Of a DNA stretch of 64,000 nt, positions 46,063 to 58,020 are shown in pieces. The notes below the pieces were generated by a model, which saw only the letters and a list, made by a program, of their open reading frames with translations, had not been told where the DNA came from and searched no databases. The stretch is from Platynereis dumerilii (Eukaryota > Annelida > Polychaeta > Phyllodocida > Nereididae). The translations under genes were made by a program, and so were the position numbers. How positions within the stretch are numbered: position 1 is the first letter of the stretch; the number at the start of each line of letters is the position of its first letter. The stretch spans positions 186,001-250,000 of the forward strand of contig JAPTHN010000107.1 in assembly GCA_026936325.1 (NCBI GenBank), written 5' to 3'.

Positions 46063-46454
46063 CTCATCATGGCAGTATAGTGCTAGCCGCTGCTAGAAGT
46101 AACAGAAAATTCTTCTTGGACATATAAATTAGCTTTGTTCTTCAATTTTAACATATGTGGTGCTATTTGTGGGGGCCTTGTGGTCAACAGCTGTAAATGT
46201 TATATGGTTGCTGGCCCGGCTTCGTCTGTGCATTCTTAGACAGGTTGGGAAATGGAAAGTTACATGTAGCAGAGTTGCATATCCAAAACATTAAATAATT
46301 CCATGATTATCTATAATTCAAAAGTTAGTCCACTGAAGAGTGCAATAAAAAATCAAATGTTGACAAAACTGCAGGATTTAAGCCGTTTGACTTTTGTTAT
46401 AATGACATGCTTGAATGGAGCTGCCCCCAACCTCCTATCACAACGGGCCTTGCA

Positions 46455-48030
46455 CTTCCAAAAAATGTTCTTCTGATAACAGTTGTCTGCTGTGAATGCT
46501 CACAAAGCTGCCATTTCATAGGATCAGACTGGTGGTTGCCTGTGATAGATCATTGGGATCGCAAATGTAATGCTTCCTTCAATATATTAATGCTTCAACT
46601 GTGATGTATTGTTTACTGTCAGCCCATTGGCTGTGATGATGTGGTTCCGGGGGCTATCCCTGATAAAATGCTTACTCTGACACTAGGGTGTGTCAATTTT
46701 ATCTGTTTTTGCAAATGCATAAGGGCCTATAGCCAAAAATATGGGATTTGACCTCGGGAATCCAAATCTGTTCTCGAAATTGAGATTCGACTATTCCTTG
46801 CTGGGTAGATTTTTTATTAAAGTTTTGAATTTTTTTCGTTTTTCAACTATTTTTGCTAATCTGCGGCTCTCTCTAACTTTGTCAATTTGTATCACACGGC
46901 GTTCTAGATGACATGGATGGAAAGATCTCAAAAAGAGCTTCAATTTGCAGACAACACTGATGGTCTACGATAATATTTAAACTCCTATCTACTCCTCAGT
47001 TAAAATTTTTCATTAAAAAATCACGGGCGAATGACTAGACAATTTTTGTTTATTTCACTTCCAATTGTACTGGTTCTCATTCTCCAAATAACAAAATATC
47101 CAAGAATAACAATTTTTAAATTTTGACTGTGAAAATATTCGGCTTTTGTAGTAATTAAGTTTTTATGAGAAATTTTGCCTAAAATGCTTTAAATTAGAAA
47201 ATAGAGCTGTCATATTTCATAATATATCTTCACACAGACCAGTCCAGGAAAAATTTTAAGTCGTACCAAATGATAAGCCATACTAATTAGCTATCAAATA
47301 GTACCCCTCATATCATCTAGTAGTCAATTCTTGAGGAGATATGGCACGAGATGTCACAGCCGACCTATGATATTTTCAGCGATTTATACAAAATTTACAA
47401 CAAAATGCTGTCACTCATAAAGAAGGCATTTCCATGGTCAAATATTCTTAAGAAAAAATTATGTTCGGTTATTCAATTGTTTGGAGAATGAGAATCACAG
47501 CATTTCACGGTGAAATAAAGCAAAAATGTATTTTTAATGTGTCTTCGCATACAACAGCTGAGATATTATCACAGACCATTAATGTTGGTATGCAAATCGA
47601 AGCTCTTTTTGAGATCTTTAAAAATGATGAGTGATGACAATTGACAAAGTTATGGGGAACAGCGGATTAGCGAAAATGGTTCAAAAACCAAAAAATTTCA
47701 AAACTTTGGTTAAAATTTTACCCAGCAAGGAACAGTTGTATCTCAATTTTGAGAACAGATTTGGATTCCTCAGATCAACTGCCATCTTTTTTGGCACTAG
47801 GCCTTTCTGGGTTTGCAAAAAAAGTTAAAATTGACACACCCTACTCTGACACTGTTGAAACTGTGATACTCAGTTCAGGTGGATCCACATTGGCTAGAAG
47901 TAGGGGAATCAGACCAAGTTTAAAATAACATCATAGCTTGTAGTTAATTTATGTATATCTTGCAATGCTAGAATAGAGTCATTTCTGATGTTACAGTTTG
48001 ACACCATAGAAAAGAACTCCAGATTCAACG
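46455..48030. mobile_element. Palindromic MITE family Z, copy 4, split by element D
   Basis: Left part 46455-46684 and right part 47843-48030 match the Z central and right-arm sequence (AGCCCATTGGCTGTGATGAT; TTGCAATGCTAGAATAGAGT). It is older and more diverged than copies 1 and 2, and element D is inserted within it. Confidence 0.7.
46685..47842. mobile_element. AGGGTGTGTC TIR element (family D) with 11-bp TSD
   Basis: Ends AGGGTGTGTCAATTTTA and the complement; the arms remain about 80% alike for more than 120 bp (GGAATCCAAATCTGTTCTC, TTCCTTGCTGGG). Perfect 11-bp TSD ACTCTGACACT at 46674-46684 and 47843-47853, confirmed by the uninterrupted Z sequence. Inverted internal boxes at 46926-46975 and 47567-47618 match the family A box. 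No transposase frame. Confidence 0.85.
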
Positions 48031-48121
48031 TAAATGTGGTTAAAAGTTTATTTTAGTGACATAATATGCGTACAGTCAATAATTATATAATCAGTATTAT
48101 TAGTACAAGTAAAGAGAAATA

Positions 48122-49125
48122 CGAGGGGTGTCCCAAAAGTTCTGACCAATTTTTTTGGCAGACCTTTCTATTTGAAATAGCTAAATGAAATTTTCACAGA
48201 ATACATTTCAGGTATTTGACCATCTATTTTGAAAATATCAAGACTGTAAGAAGTGTTTAAGTTACTGTTCTGTTACCATGGTTATGAGAGGTCAATGCAC
48301 CCAGCGCAGCTCAATTTCTCAGACGAAATTCAGCAAATTAGCTGTGTTAAAAGTCAGAGAATTTATAGTAAAGAAGCAAATGATTGCAAGAAAATGTATT
48401 TCCTGATAAGCTTGTAGTCTTTCAAGATATCTTCCATTAGATTATAAACATTTATTTATATTTCAACCTGATCAGCTGAGGCAATTACCAAAGGCTTTTT
48501 CTGGCAGTTGCCTAACAGCGCTTGAGACGGTTTGGCTGAAACAATCTGCTGTCAAGAGGCAGTGCTCAAGCACCTTAGGTTCAAAACCCAATTTCATCTG
48601 CTTTAATTACCAGATTTGGCCCTCTGTAACTTTGCAAGATACTAAAATATATATACCAGTTCAAAAATTAGAGAAATAATAGTCATAACGAGAAATGAAG
48701 CAGTCTCCACATACACAGAAATTCCACAATTTAGGAAATGCCCAGTTTGGAGGACCCAGGTGATCACCTCAGCACATGGATTAAACTGATTCTCAGTGAC
48801 TTTAAATGTATATGAAAAACTTGGAGATACTGTTAGGTTTCCAAATAATATTTTTCATAATCATCCATTGCATATTTATAGTAAATTCCTTGGTTATTTA
48901 CAAGCCTAGACACTTGCATTTGGCCTAAAAAATTGAGCTGCGCTGGGTGCACTGACCTTCTGTTTCCATGGCAACAGAAAACTTATTTAAAATGTTCGAA
49001 CAGGTACCATATTTTCAAAATGGATAGTGGAATACCTGAAATTGATACTGTGAAAATTTCGTACAGCTACTTCAAATAGAAAGGTCTGCCAAAAAAATTG
49101 GTCAGAACTTTTGGGACACCCCTCG
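48122..49125. mobile_element. Mariner-type element, non-autonomous
   Basis: TIR CGAGGGGTGTCCCAAAAGTT and the complement AACTTTTGGGACACCCCTCG, flanked by TA at 48120-48121 and 49126-49127. The arms match for about 200 bp (CAGACCTTTCTATTTGAA; TGCACCCAGCGCAGCTCAAT). The interior of about 600 bp has no DD34D-type transposase. The flanking sequence (AAGTTTATTTTAGTGACATA at the left; CAGCCCACTGGGCTTACAAG at the right) resembles a split LINE 3' UTR like that at 58285. Confidence 0.85.
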
Positions 49126-49772
49126 TAGATATTTTGGTTAGATCATAAACTTCCACATGCAGCCCACTGGGCTTACAAGTCACTTTCGCACTGTGTTTTA
49201 CTGTTATGAGTGGCGCCAAAAATTTGATATTTAATATAATTGATATTAATAACTATCATAGGATTTTCTATGTAAGATATAAACATAATATTATGTATAC
49301 ACATGTACTTCTGTCAAGAAAAGTGAAAATATAGGAAATATATATGTCAAGTAAAATTACCATCAACAATAGGCCTACGCACAGCCCAATTTCTTTCTGT
49401 AACACAATCAAACAGACAAAATAATTGTTACTAATGGCTACTATATACAGAGAAATAAAATTTAAAAGAATATTCATAGAAACGAGGCAGACTTTCTATT
49501 TTCATACAATAAGCATTAGGGTGTCCAAGAAAAAAACGATGTCCTAATTTTTGATGGGGCGCCCCCTCATTTTGTGATATAACCTATCAAAAGGACCTAT
49601 GCAAAATATTAAAGCATTTCAACATGATTAACTGGTGCCTCAAAAGCCTTGAAGTTTAGTTGTAACAAATTAACCATTTATTTTTGTTTCTATGATCTAA
49701 TTTTTTCCGGATCATTTGCATTATATAGGAAATGGTATTCATTTTCAACTTGACCATGAGCAAACAATTTAC

Positions 49773-49800
49773 AGGGTGACCCATAAAAAAGTTCGCACTT
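49773..49800. mobile_element. Terminus CAGGGTGACCCA of a TIR element
   Basis: TTACAGGGTGACCCATAAAA here and TTTTGGGTCACCCTGTA at 63781-63798 are the same terminus in opposite orientation. They are too far apart and too unlike internally to be called one element. Confidence 0.35.
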
Positions 49801-50398
49801 TTGTAAATGAACTTTAGCAATGCACACTGCAGCTGAAAGCTACACAATCTTCATGAAATTACACACATAGATTTGCCAACATATTGACAAACACTGCCAA
49901 AATGATTTTGTCCTAGTTGCAAAATTGACCTCGGAGTGACCTTTAATGTAACCTATATCTTTGAAATTAATGTCCTTCGAAGTTTTTGTCCTGTTTCTTG
50001 CATAAATTTTTTTTTTAAGTCAGCTGATAGATTGAATGTCTTGAAGGTAATACCATTTATATTTGCCATCGTGATGTGATCATATTGGGAGGGATAGTCA
50101 AGGCTTTTTGGGAGCAGATTACTTCATGATTGAAATTTACCGAAATTTTGACTGACCACTTTTGAGATCCTTTACTGGGTTTAAACTGCCGGAATGTGTA
50201 TTTATTTTCAGAACATAGTTGGTGCACCTTTAGCTATGATTTGATGTATTATTCATCCAGGTTGACTATATATTTATTGGTTCCTTTATGTATAATGAAA
50301 TATATGGCTGTCTGTCAACCACCAGGGTAGTAATTGCCCAAATTCCATTAATACACTTTGCATAGTCCTGAAACAAAATATTTGGTTTTCGTAGTATG

Positions 50399-51221
50399 TT
50401 ACAGTCCTTGTCATACTTACGTGGAATCTCAAGTTTTTTTTCTATGCTGTTGAACTGTGATGTCAGAGATGACTCTATTCTAGCATTGCAATATATGTAA
50501 ATTAACTACAAGCTGTGATGTCATTTCAAACTGGGTCAGATTCCCAGCTTCTAGCCAATGTTGATCCTCCTGAACTGAGCGTCACTGTTTCAACACAGTG
50601 TCAGAGTGAGAGTTTTATCAGGGATAGCCCCTACTACTAAGTCATCACAGCTTAATAGCCAATGGGCTGACAGTAAACTACCCATCACAGTTCAAACATT
50701 GATATATTGAAGGAAGCATTACATTTTTGATCCCAATGATTTATCACAGCAATCACCAGTCTAATCCTACCAAATGGCAGCTTTATGAGCATTCACAGTA
50801 GACAACTGTTATAATCCCCTAAGAGTTGTTTGATAAATCTACAAACTTGCTAAACTTACAACTTTAAACTTTGATGGAAGTTGGTATAAACAGAAGGCTT
50901 TGACAATTTGTTAGTAAACACATGGCTTATGTTATGTATATTTGTTCTGGCAGCCCATTGGCTGAGAGGCTGTGATGTCAAACTTGCATGGGTTTTCCCA
51001 GATCCAATTTTAACTCTGACACTGAGTTGAAACTGTGATGCTCAGTTTGGAGGATTTGCATTGGTTAGAAGCCTGGGTATCTGACCCAGTTTGAAATGAC
51101 ATCACAGCTTGTAGTTAATTTACATATATTGCAATGCTAGAATAGAGTCATCTCTGACATCACAGTTCAACTGCATAGAAAAAAAACTTGAGATGCCAAG
51201 TAAGTATGACAAGGACTGTAA
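50399..51221. mobile_element. Palindromic MITE family Z, copy 2 (complete)
   Basis: 823 bp. Ends TTACAGTCCTTGTCATACTT and AAGTATGACAAGGACTGTAA are inverted, and the pairing continues for about 200 bp. The centre contains unpaired sequence, AGCCAATG motifs and no reading frame. TSD not clear. Best reference copy of the family. Confidence 0.8.
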
Positions 51222-51414
51222 CTACATTTCCTGTCAATATCATGACAAAACTTGGATTAAAGCATCTTCAGTGATTGTCTACACAAGGTGGGATCGGTGG
51301 CACACAATGACCAATCAAATCGCAACATCTCCGAATTCGTGTGCCACAATTTCAGAGATAGACATAAAGCAATTCATTCCTAAGGAACAAGACATGTGGA
51401 GTCAAGGAGGGTAA
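51222..51414 (+). CDS. Uncharacterised short open frame
   Basis: A frame running out of the Z element reads CNYISCQYHDKTWIKASSV, then WDRWHTMTNQIATSP and IDIKQFIPKEQDMWSQGG, stopping at 51412-51414. It is less AT-rich than its surroundings and has a protein-like residue mix, but I recognise no domain. The end lies in the terminus of element J. It may be an exon remnant or chance. Confidence 0.2.
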
Positions 51415-52036
51415 ATCCGTCCACTTTTGGCTAAAACTGTAATTCCAGGAAAATGTTAATACATACAAAAATAAAAATAAGCCCAATGGAAGGAGCATAT
51501 TCCATATTGTTATCAGCAGCCAAGAAAAATCAAATATTCAAATCATATTTGCTGAAACCATGGCAACAAAGGTTGAAAGTCAGGGCACCTAAATCCGACC
51601 AAGTTGCTTGTAAATCTGTCCAGTAAGGATGGTAAATCTGTCCACATGGCAGCTATCTGATCTTGCATTTTTTTTTCTAGTTTTGCACTCTATTAACTTT
51701 AGCAAAGGATTTTCTTTCTATTTTAGAATAGAGGGGTACTAATTACAATTATAATATAAGAATTGAATGAAAGAGGTTGAGTGCAGGCCTACTATGAAGA
51801 ATTTCAATTTACTGGCTTCTTCTTCTTCTTCTTGCGGCGAGTTCCCGTCTTTCATAATCAGACGAACCTCCTTTGAGGAGAAGTAGTTCTGTAATTATGT
51901 ATATAGTAAAATCCATTCTGCTGTAATATATGTACGCAGATGTTACTAATAAAAATCACTAAAACCACTAGGACCTCTAAAAGCTTTTAAAAGCTACTAA
52001 AAAACAGCGGTTAAAAGTCAGTAAAAACCGTGTCAA

Positions 52037-53829
52037 TTAAGACACTTCGTCCGGCTCTTCATGACTATCCATCAGCGTTTTGTTGAGGCATATATCCCTC
52101 TCCTTGGCGAGCATTGCACATAGTAGATTACACTGTAGATTCACCAGTACTCTGGTTTGTGAATCTTCGATTCTTATGGTGGTTTCTCCTTGTATCTGCC
52201 CCAGATGTACAGTTCTGATGTACCTACCTCCGTTCAGTATAGCAGAACACAATTCTTCATCCGTCCTTGGGGGCACTTTTTCCTCTTGTCGCAGGATTTT
52301 TTTGTGGAAGGCATCTAGCCTAGTTATGTCGTCTCTCGAGAGGACGGTGGCTTCTTGTCCATGGAGTAGAGATGGGGTAACGTATGTTCTAATGATCTTC
52401 AGCGCTGTAGGGGGGTCTATTCCGTTTGTTCCATGTATACCCACTCTAAGTAGCACGTAGGCTGATCCGTTACCTTCTGGATGTTGACTCCAATATCTGG
52501 TCTGCTTTTACCTTCAACCCAAGTGAGACCAAGATGGGTTAACTTGTCAGCGCTTGTTACACATTTTTCTCCAAGGACCCATGTCTTCTCCGGCTGTTTG
52601 CTGCTCCTTGATGGCTTGCCCCATGGAGTTTGAGCTTAAGTTTGAAATGGTTGACAAAGGCGAATGCCTTTCTGGCATCAAGGGACGTAACATAGAGAGG
52701 GACCTTGTTGAGCTTACATTCCGCTGCCGTCTCAGGTATTACCAGACTTGCTAGGGCAGGTGATCTGTTGTTAGTGAATCCCACTTGCATATCTGAGAGT
52801 TGGCTGTCAATCGCTCATTTCAAGTCGCTTTCCATGCAGATATGTTCCTGGGTCTTTCATTGAATCGACGCAATTGTGATGCCCCTGTAGTTGTCCATCA
52901 CTCTGGCGTCTTTTGCTGGTTTTGGGATCATCAGCTTGTAGGCGTCCTTGAGCGTTCGGGGCACCATTCCTTTATTGATGATATGTTGGATGATGTTGGA
53001 AATGGCGTTTATAGCACTTTCTGGCAGATGTTTCAAATGTTCAGCACACAGGTTACTTGAGTCCATGGCCTTCCCTGTTTTGAGATGCTTGATCGCCTGG
53101 GTGACCTTATCCGTTGTGATTATTACTTCATCTTTATCCACCGTAGTCAAGGCTCTTAGGCGCTGGAGTATCTGCTCATCCTGCTCATCCTCTGCGGCTG
53201 TCTCAATGCCTGCTAAGTTCTCACAGTAGTTTGCCCATTCTTCTCTGATTGCTTTCTCATCTGTAATCAACTCCCCGTTGATCCACAGTGCTGGAGTTCT
53301 TTCCCCTTGGCCTCTTTGTTTTCTGGTTAACTTATGGGCTAGCATCTGGTCCCGTTCAGTAGCTTGGCTGATCTCCTGGATGAGTGAATTCCTATCCTCT
53401 GACTTCTGTCGGCGAAGTATTGTTCTCACTGCCTTTGCTGCCTTCTTTTTTTCGTGATAGAGAGGGTGTTCTCTGCTTCCTTCCTTTGTGTTGTTGACTT
53501 TTTGACAGTTTAACAGCTTCTGACAGCTCGGGTGTCCATCTTTTGGTTCTACTTCTTCCAATCTTAACATCCTTGTATGGAGAGGCAATTTTTGCAGCCT
53601 CGTTAATCGCCGTTTGAATGGCTATCACAGCATCCTCCATTGGCATCGCATCTGGGTTTATGGGCTTGACAAGTTCATCCACCATGGTCTTAAACTGGTT
53701 GCAGTCCATCTCCTTCCGCTGATATATTCTTCTTGTGGAAACCATGCTTGCTTTTCGGGGTTGCATTTGAGTGCTGCACTCCAGGGTGGTAAACATTGGT
53801 AGATGGTGTGAAATATCGATGCCATCCAT
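52037..53829 (-). pseudogene. LINE RT and C-terminal remains
   Basis: From upstream: GIDISHHLPMFTTLE (end of the endonuclease), linker, frameshift near 53480, the RT start KDARVMDNYRGITIASIQ, TGA at 52857-52859, a second TGA shortly after (SDLK-stop-AIDSQ), VPLYVTSLDARKAFAFVNH (box A), then a jump to THLGLTWVEGK and LLRVGIHGTNGI, YVTPSLLHGQEATVLS. Boxes B and C, including the YxDD catalytic site, are deleted. Strongly degraded. Confidence 0.7.
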
Positions 53830-53859
53830 GTCTTCTCACAGTATCCTTGAACAAAGTTT

Positions 53860-55600
53860 AGGGTTAAAAAAATGTACAAAGAATCTGTCAACACAACGTT
53901 GTAGTATGAGGTCTCAGCTTCGATTTGATGTGAAGATCAAAAAAATCTGTTGGAAAATTTTGAGAAAATTGAAATTTAAAATTTTTAGTTTTTCACAACC
54001 TTGTTGCCTGCAAAATATCCATTATAGAATGTTTAAAATGACAATCTTAACATAGAAATGCTTTCCTTTCCTACCTTGGTGCTTATATACACAGTGGCCC
54101 AAATTCAGAATTATGATTAAGTGGTTTTTACAGGAATATCACATTCTGAAGGTGTTACAAACTTGCTAGACAATAATCTGCATTCTTCGAACCCATTTAG
54201 AGTCAAATCAGCTAAACCTGCACAATGTCCTGAATTCATCAACTGTCAAGTTGAGTAGCAGAACACTGTGGCTATATAGCCAATAATAAGACATATCTAG
54301 GGCTTTTACAGTATTTCGATATCCATATTTTGAGATGTATGTAGCAACACTTTCAAAGTATATCTCTTCATATCGATACCAAAACCTCTAATCAAAATCT
54401 GAAGAAACATGGTTGCCTCAATTGTCCTTTCCTTAAATTCCAAATGTTTGTTTAGGAACTTAGTTTCCGATTGTATTTTATTGATTTTCTTCAATTGCGC
54501 ATAAGTCTCAATTTAATACTTTCTATGCAGATTTTACATTACTAATGCAATGAATTGGCTATAAAATATGTATAGGATGCATTTTTGAGTGTTGTCATTC
54601 ATATCATGAAAGAAAAATAAATAATGTCACCAATAAATATCATTTTAGAGCTTCTGGTATGAAGTTAACTTTTCATAAACATAATATCTCCTAATTCCAT
54701 CTGGAAAATTTACAGATAAGCAATAATAATTATGTGACCATGGGAGAGAATCTATCAATTGACTGATAGTTTAATACTCTGTTGGTTGCACAAAGGCATG
54801 CTGCAACTAAACAACTGAATTTTGGAAGTTGGCAACCATTAAATTCCATGAAATAATCCTAACAATTGGCAAAAACAGGTAAAAAAAAAGCCCTTAGAAT
54901 TCTTCAGAAGACCATAAATTGCAACCAATATTTTAGTATGAACAGGGGCATTGTAATAAAATTTGAAATTGGCCATCTCAGCCATAAAGCCACTTGCACA
55001 TGTTTGTTTTTATTGATTTAAAAAAATACTTCAGTCAAAAAATATAATTTCCCTAGATATCAAATACAACTTACTTGGAAGGCTGTGGTGAAGATATACA
55101 CTTGTCAGATAGCTGACAGTAGGTATTTCTACATGCGTCTACTGTTTATTGTCCAATAACTTTTCAGATGTTTTTGTGAATACCACTTGAAAAAAATTGA
55201 TTGGTTAAATTCTAAAAATCTCAATTTCCATCACTAATGAAGTTAACAAGGCTTTCTTTCACACCCTGGTGGTTCATTTGCCGCTTTTCTTTGGTTCAAG
55301 AAATAATAAAGCCGAAATTGCCATGCTTATATTTGATTTTGACACATCATAAGATTCACTGAGTTTGCAACACCCCTAAATATTGGAAAAGATGTGAAAA
55401 TTGGAAGTAAAATGTTTTTTCTTTTATTTTTTCAACCTGGTTGAGTAACTTACTGTATAACTAGATAAATTATGATGTTTCAATACACTGCAATGCCATT
55501 TGATATATCTATAAACAATATTTTGCATGCAAAAAGGGTGTTCAGACTCAGACTCTGACTCATTTTATTCTTGCTCTTTTAAATGAAAAAAATACAATAA
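53860..55600. other. Unclassified insert within the LINE
   Basis: About 1.7 kb, AT-rich and non-coding, separating the two halves of the endonuclease (SRIDHLF side at 55690 and ISHHLP side at 53829). I see no inverted ends or TSD; a CAGTGGCCCAAATTCAG sequence at 54092 may be a terminus. Confidence 0.35.
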
Positions 55601-55659
55601 ACACATATATATAATTAATCATCAATTTTCTATAAACAAAAAGAGCAATGGGACTCCTC

Positions 55660-56268
55660 GAAGGCAATAAGTTGCCGCTGATAAGGACAAATTTTAAGGA
55701 CACTGTGTTCTAGAAGGGTGGTCTTTTTGAAGGTTAGCTGTGAGTGCTTGTTTGTAGCTTGGCAGGAGAACAGGTGGTCTATTCTGGATTGATGATTGAG
55801 GTGAGGGTTAATATATGATGAATGGTCTGCAGTCGCTGGTCCAAGGTCCTCCGGGTTATTCTCTGCAATGAGCCCTCTCAGGAGTAGTTCTTTAGCTCCA
55901 TTCCTATGGTAGTGATCTGCGTTGAAATCGCCTGCCAACAGGAGCTGATGGGTGGGCTTGTACTTCTTGATCAGCTCATGGAGGGTATTAATATCCTCGC
56001 TGAAGGAGTCTATTGCTTCCTTACTGTTCCCTGACGGCAGGCTACATTCTGTCACCAGTATCCTTTTATTCCCATCACACTCAATAGGCTTCATAACATG
56101 ACTCAGTTCTTCTTTCCATATGGTGGCAACTCCCCCATGTCCGCAGGTTCTGTAGGTATGCTCAAGCATATCTGCGTCGTCGTCTCTTGCCTTCACGTGC
56201 ATTCCCCTGCCTGGGAATAGTTCTCTGAGGTCCAGTTTTTCAAAGCTCCAGAGCCAATGCTCCTGTAT
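55660..56268 (-). pseudogene. LINE endonuclease domain, 5' part
   Basis: Reads QEHWLWSFEKL (catalytic Glu), GHGGVATIWKEEL, LLLAGDFNADHYHRNGAK (Asp/Asn), ADHSSYINPHLNHQSRIDHL (the serine-arginine-Ile-Asp block), TFKKTTLLEHSVL. The last ~20 residues of the frame come from the insert. The SDH-type final motif is at 53829. Confidence 0.75.
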
Positions 56269-56797
56269 GGCTCAATTACAATTAAAGAACCCTTTTAACC
56301 CAATCAAAGGGGCATAATTGCTCCAATCTGATTTCTATAGGCAGTTGTATGCCATTTATAAACATTAAAATGAATAAAAGTGCTTTAAAACTTATTTGAT
56401 GCGGGTGGACGGACTTACAAACATCAGATCAAGACAGTTCCAAAATAATGATGGTAATTCAGTTCACTATTAATTTCACTGTATTTCTTTCCCAGGTGTC
56501 ACAATTTAACAAATCCGACTAGAATTATTAAATTTTCTATATATCTATTTTAACAATTTTTCAGCTTTATTATTTTTTTGTTCACAGGAAAAGGCCGACT
56601 AGACCATTACAATCAAGTGCAAGCAATTCACAATGTGGCTGTGATAACGTCACAGAATATCATTGTATTTTATCCTCAATTTTAAAATGGACCAGAAATA
56701 TGATTTCAGTACCTGTCAACACGATAAAAATGGCTAAATTAGTTGAAAAGGTAGTTTCTATTCCTTCCAAGACTCACAAAATTGTGACAGACATGTA

Positions 56798-58020
56798 GGG
56801 GAGACCGAGGCTATTTGACGTGCCAATTTTCTGTCTAGTTCTGCTGAGCTTATGGTTGTAGATACAGGTACGAAATTTTGGCAAGTTCAAGAGCTCTACA
56901 GTATTCACATCAACATTCCATGGAACAACTTTGACTAAAATACTGACAAGGTCTCACCATGAGCTTGAAAGTGCCACGAGACCAAGTGCTTCAAATAACC
57001 CCGGGGCCAGGGTTAGTTGAAACGCCACATGGGTTTATTTGAATCTTCGAGAATAAACTTGCAAAAATCAGATTTAATGATCGAACTTTGTTTAATAAAC
57101 ATTTATGATACAACTGATTCCTTGAAAGCAATTAGGTTTCACATTATGAATGATATCTTCAAGAATCTAACACAGAAAATATGAAAAGCAGCACTTCAAA
57201 CTTGAAAGAAAATTTGGAAATTTTTGGAAATAATTAGTATAGTTGTACAGTATGGAACATAATAAATAATTCAAATAGTGATACAAACTGAGAAGAGAGA
57301 GCTTTTGTAAGGAGACGCGTCAATGGGGTAATGGCTTTGTTGATGCTGTCCCTCTCCTGGGATTTATGAATCTGTAACAGCTTTATTGCCATGTCAGCAA
57401 ATGGCATGTGAAAATAACTCCTATATTGAAATGACCAGTGCAACGATTCTCCTCTTTTTCTATTGAATGCAATCATAAAACAGAGTTGCCTGAATAATAT
57501 GACACTCATGGGCTACTGTTCAACATTGTCATAAGCATTAAGACTTCTTCAAGGGAAACTTAGCAAGAAAAACACCAATACTAATAGGATCAAACTATAC
57601 AATGTAGTAGTTATAGTCTACTTTGCTGTTGGTAATAAGACTATGCATGGCATTGCTTCAGTGTTTCAAATAGCCCCACAGAAAACGCTTCAAATAGCCC
57701 CAACCCACCATGTGGTTAACGTCAACCATTATATCACTTTAACCAAAGGCTTACCTAAAAATGTCTTTGCGTGTTGATTTATAATGCCAAAGGCTTCCAA
57801 CTCGTAGTCAAATAAGTTGCATTATATATTTCAAATAGCCTACAGGTCAAAATTATTTCAACTAAAAAAATTTACTTTTGGAGCATAAAAATCAACTCTA
57901 CCGCCTAGTGAAGTGCAAGATATGAAATTTGGGTCATATTAGAAGTGATGTCGTGTCTTGACAAATGAATAATCTACCAGAAGTCAAACCTCCCACGCTT
58001 CAAATAGCCCCGGTCTCCCA
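56798..58020. mobile_element. TIR element R with GCTTCAAATAGCCCC motif
   Basis: Ends GGGGAGACCGAGGCTATTTG and CAAATAGCCCCGGTCTCCCA, flanked by TA at 56796-56797 and 58021-58022. CGCTTCAAATAGCCCC copies recur near the right end (57660-57700, 57830, 58005), and TTCAAATAACCCC with GGTTAGTTGAAACGCC near the left. A 91-residue minus-strand frame at 57234-57509 has protein-like composition (RKRGESLHWSFQYRSYFH) but no family I recognise. Confidence 0.7.

Larger units (their letters stand above)
51815..56268 (-). mobile_element. Decayed LINE, 5'-truncated, with GAA tail
   Basis: Minus-strand non-LTR element: endonuclease, RT remains and C-terminal part in that order, ending in a GAA-repeat tail (CTT tract at 51815-51833). 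It starts inside the endonuclease at QEHWLWSFE, so it is 5' truncated. TCAATTTAC beside the tail and TCAATTAC beside the 5' end may be the TSD. It contains an unexplained insert at about 53860-55600 and lacks the catalytic RT core. The clade differs from the other LINEs here and is not assigned. Confidence 0.7.

Noticed and set aside
49515-49580. AGGGTGTCC terminus of another AGGGTG-clan element
   Set aside because: No inverted partner could be found nearby.
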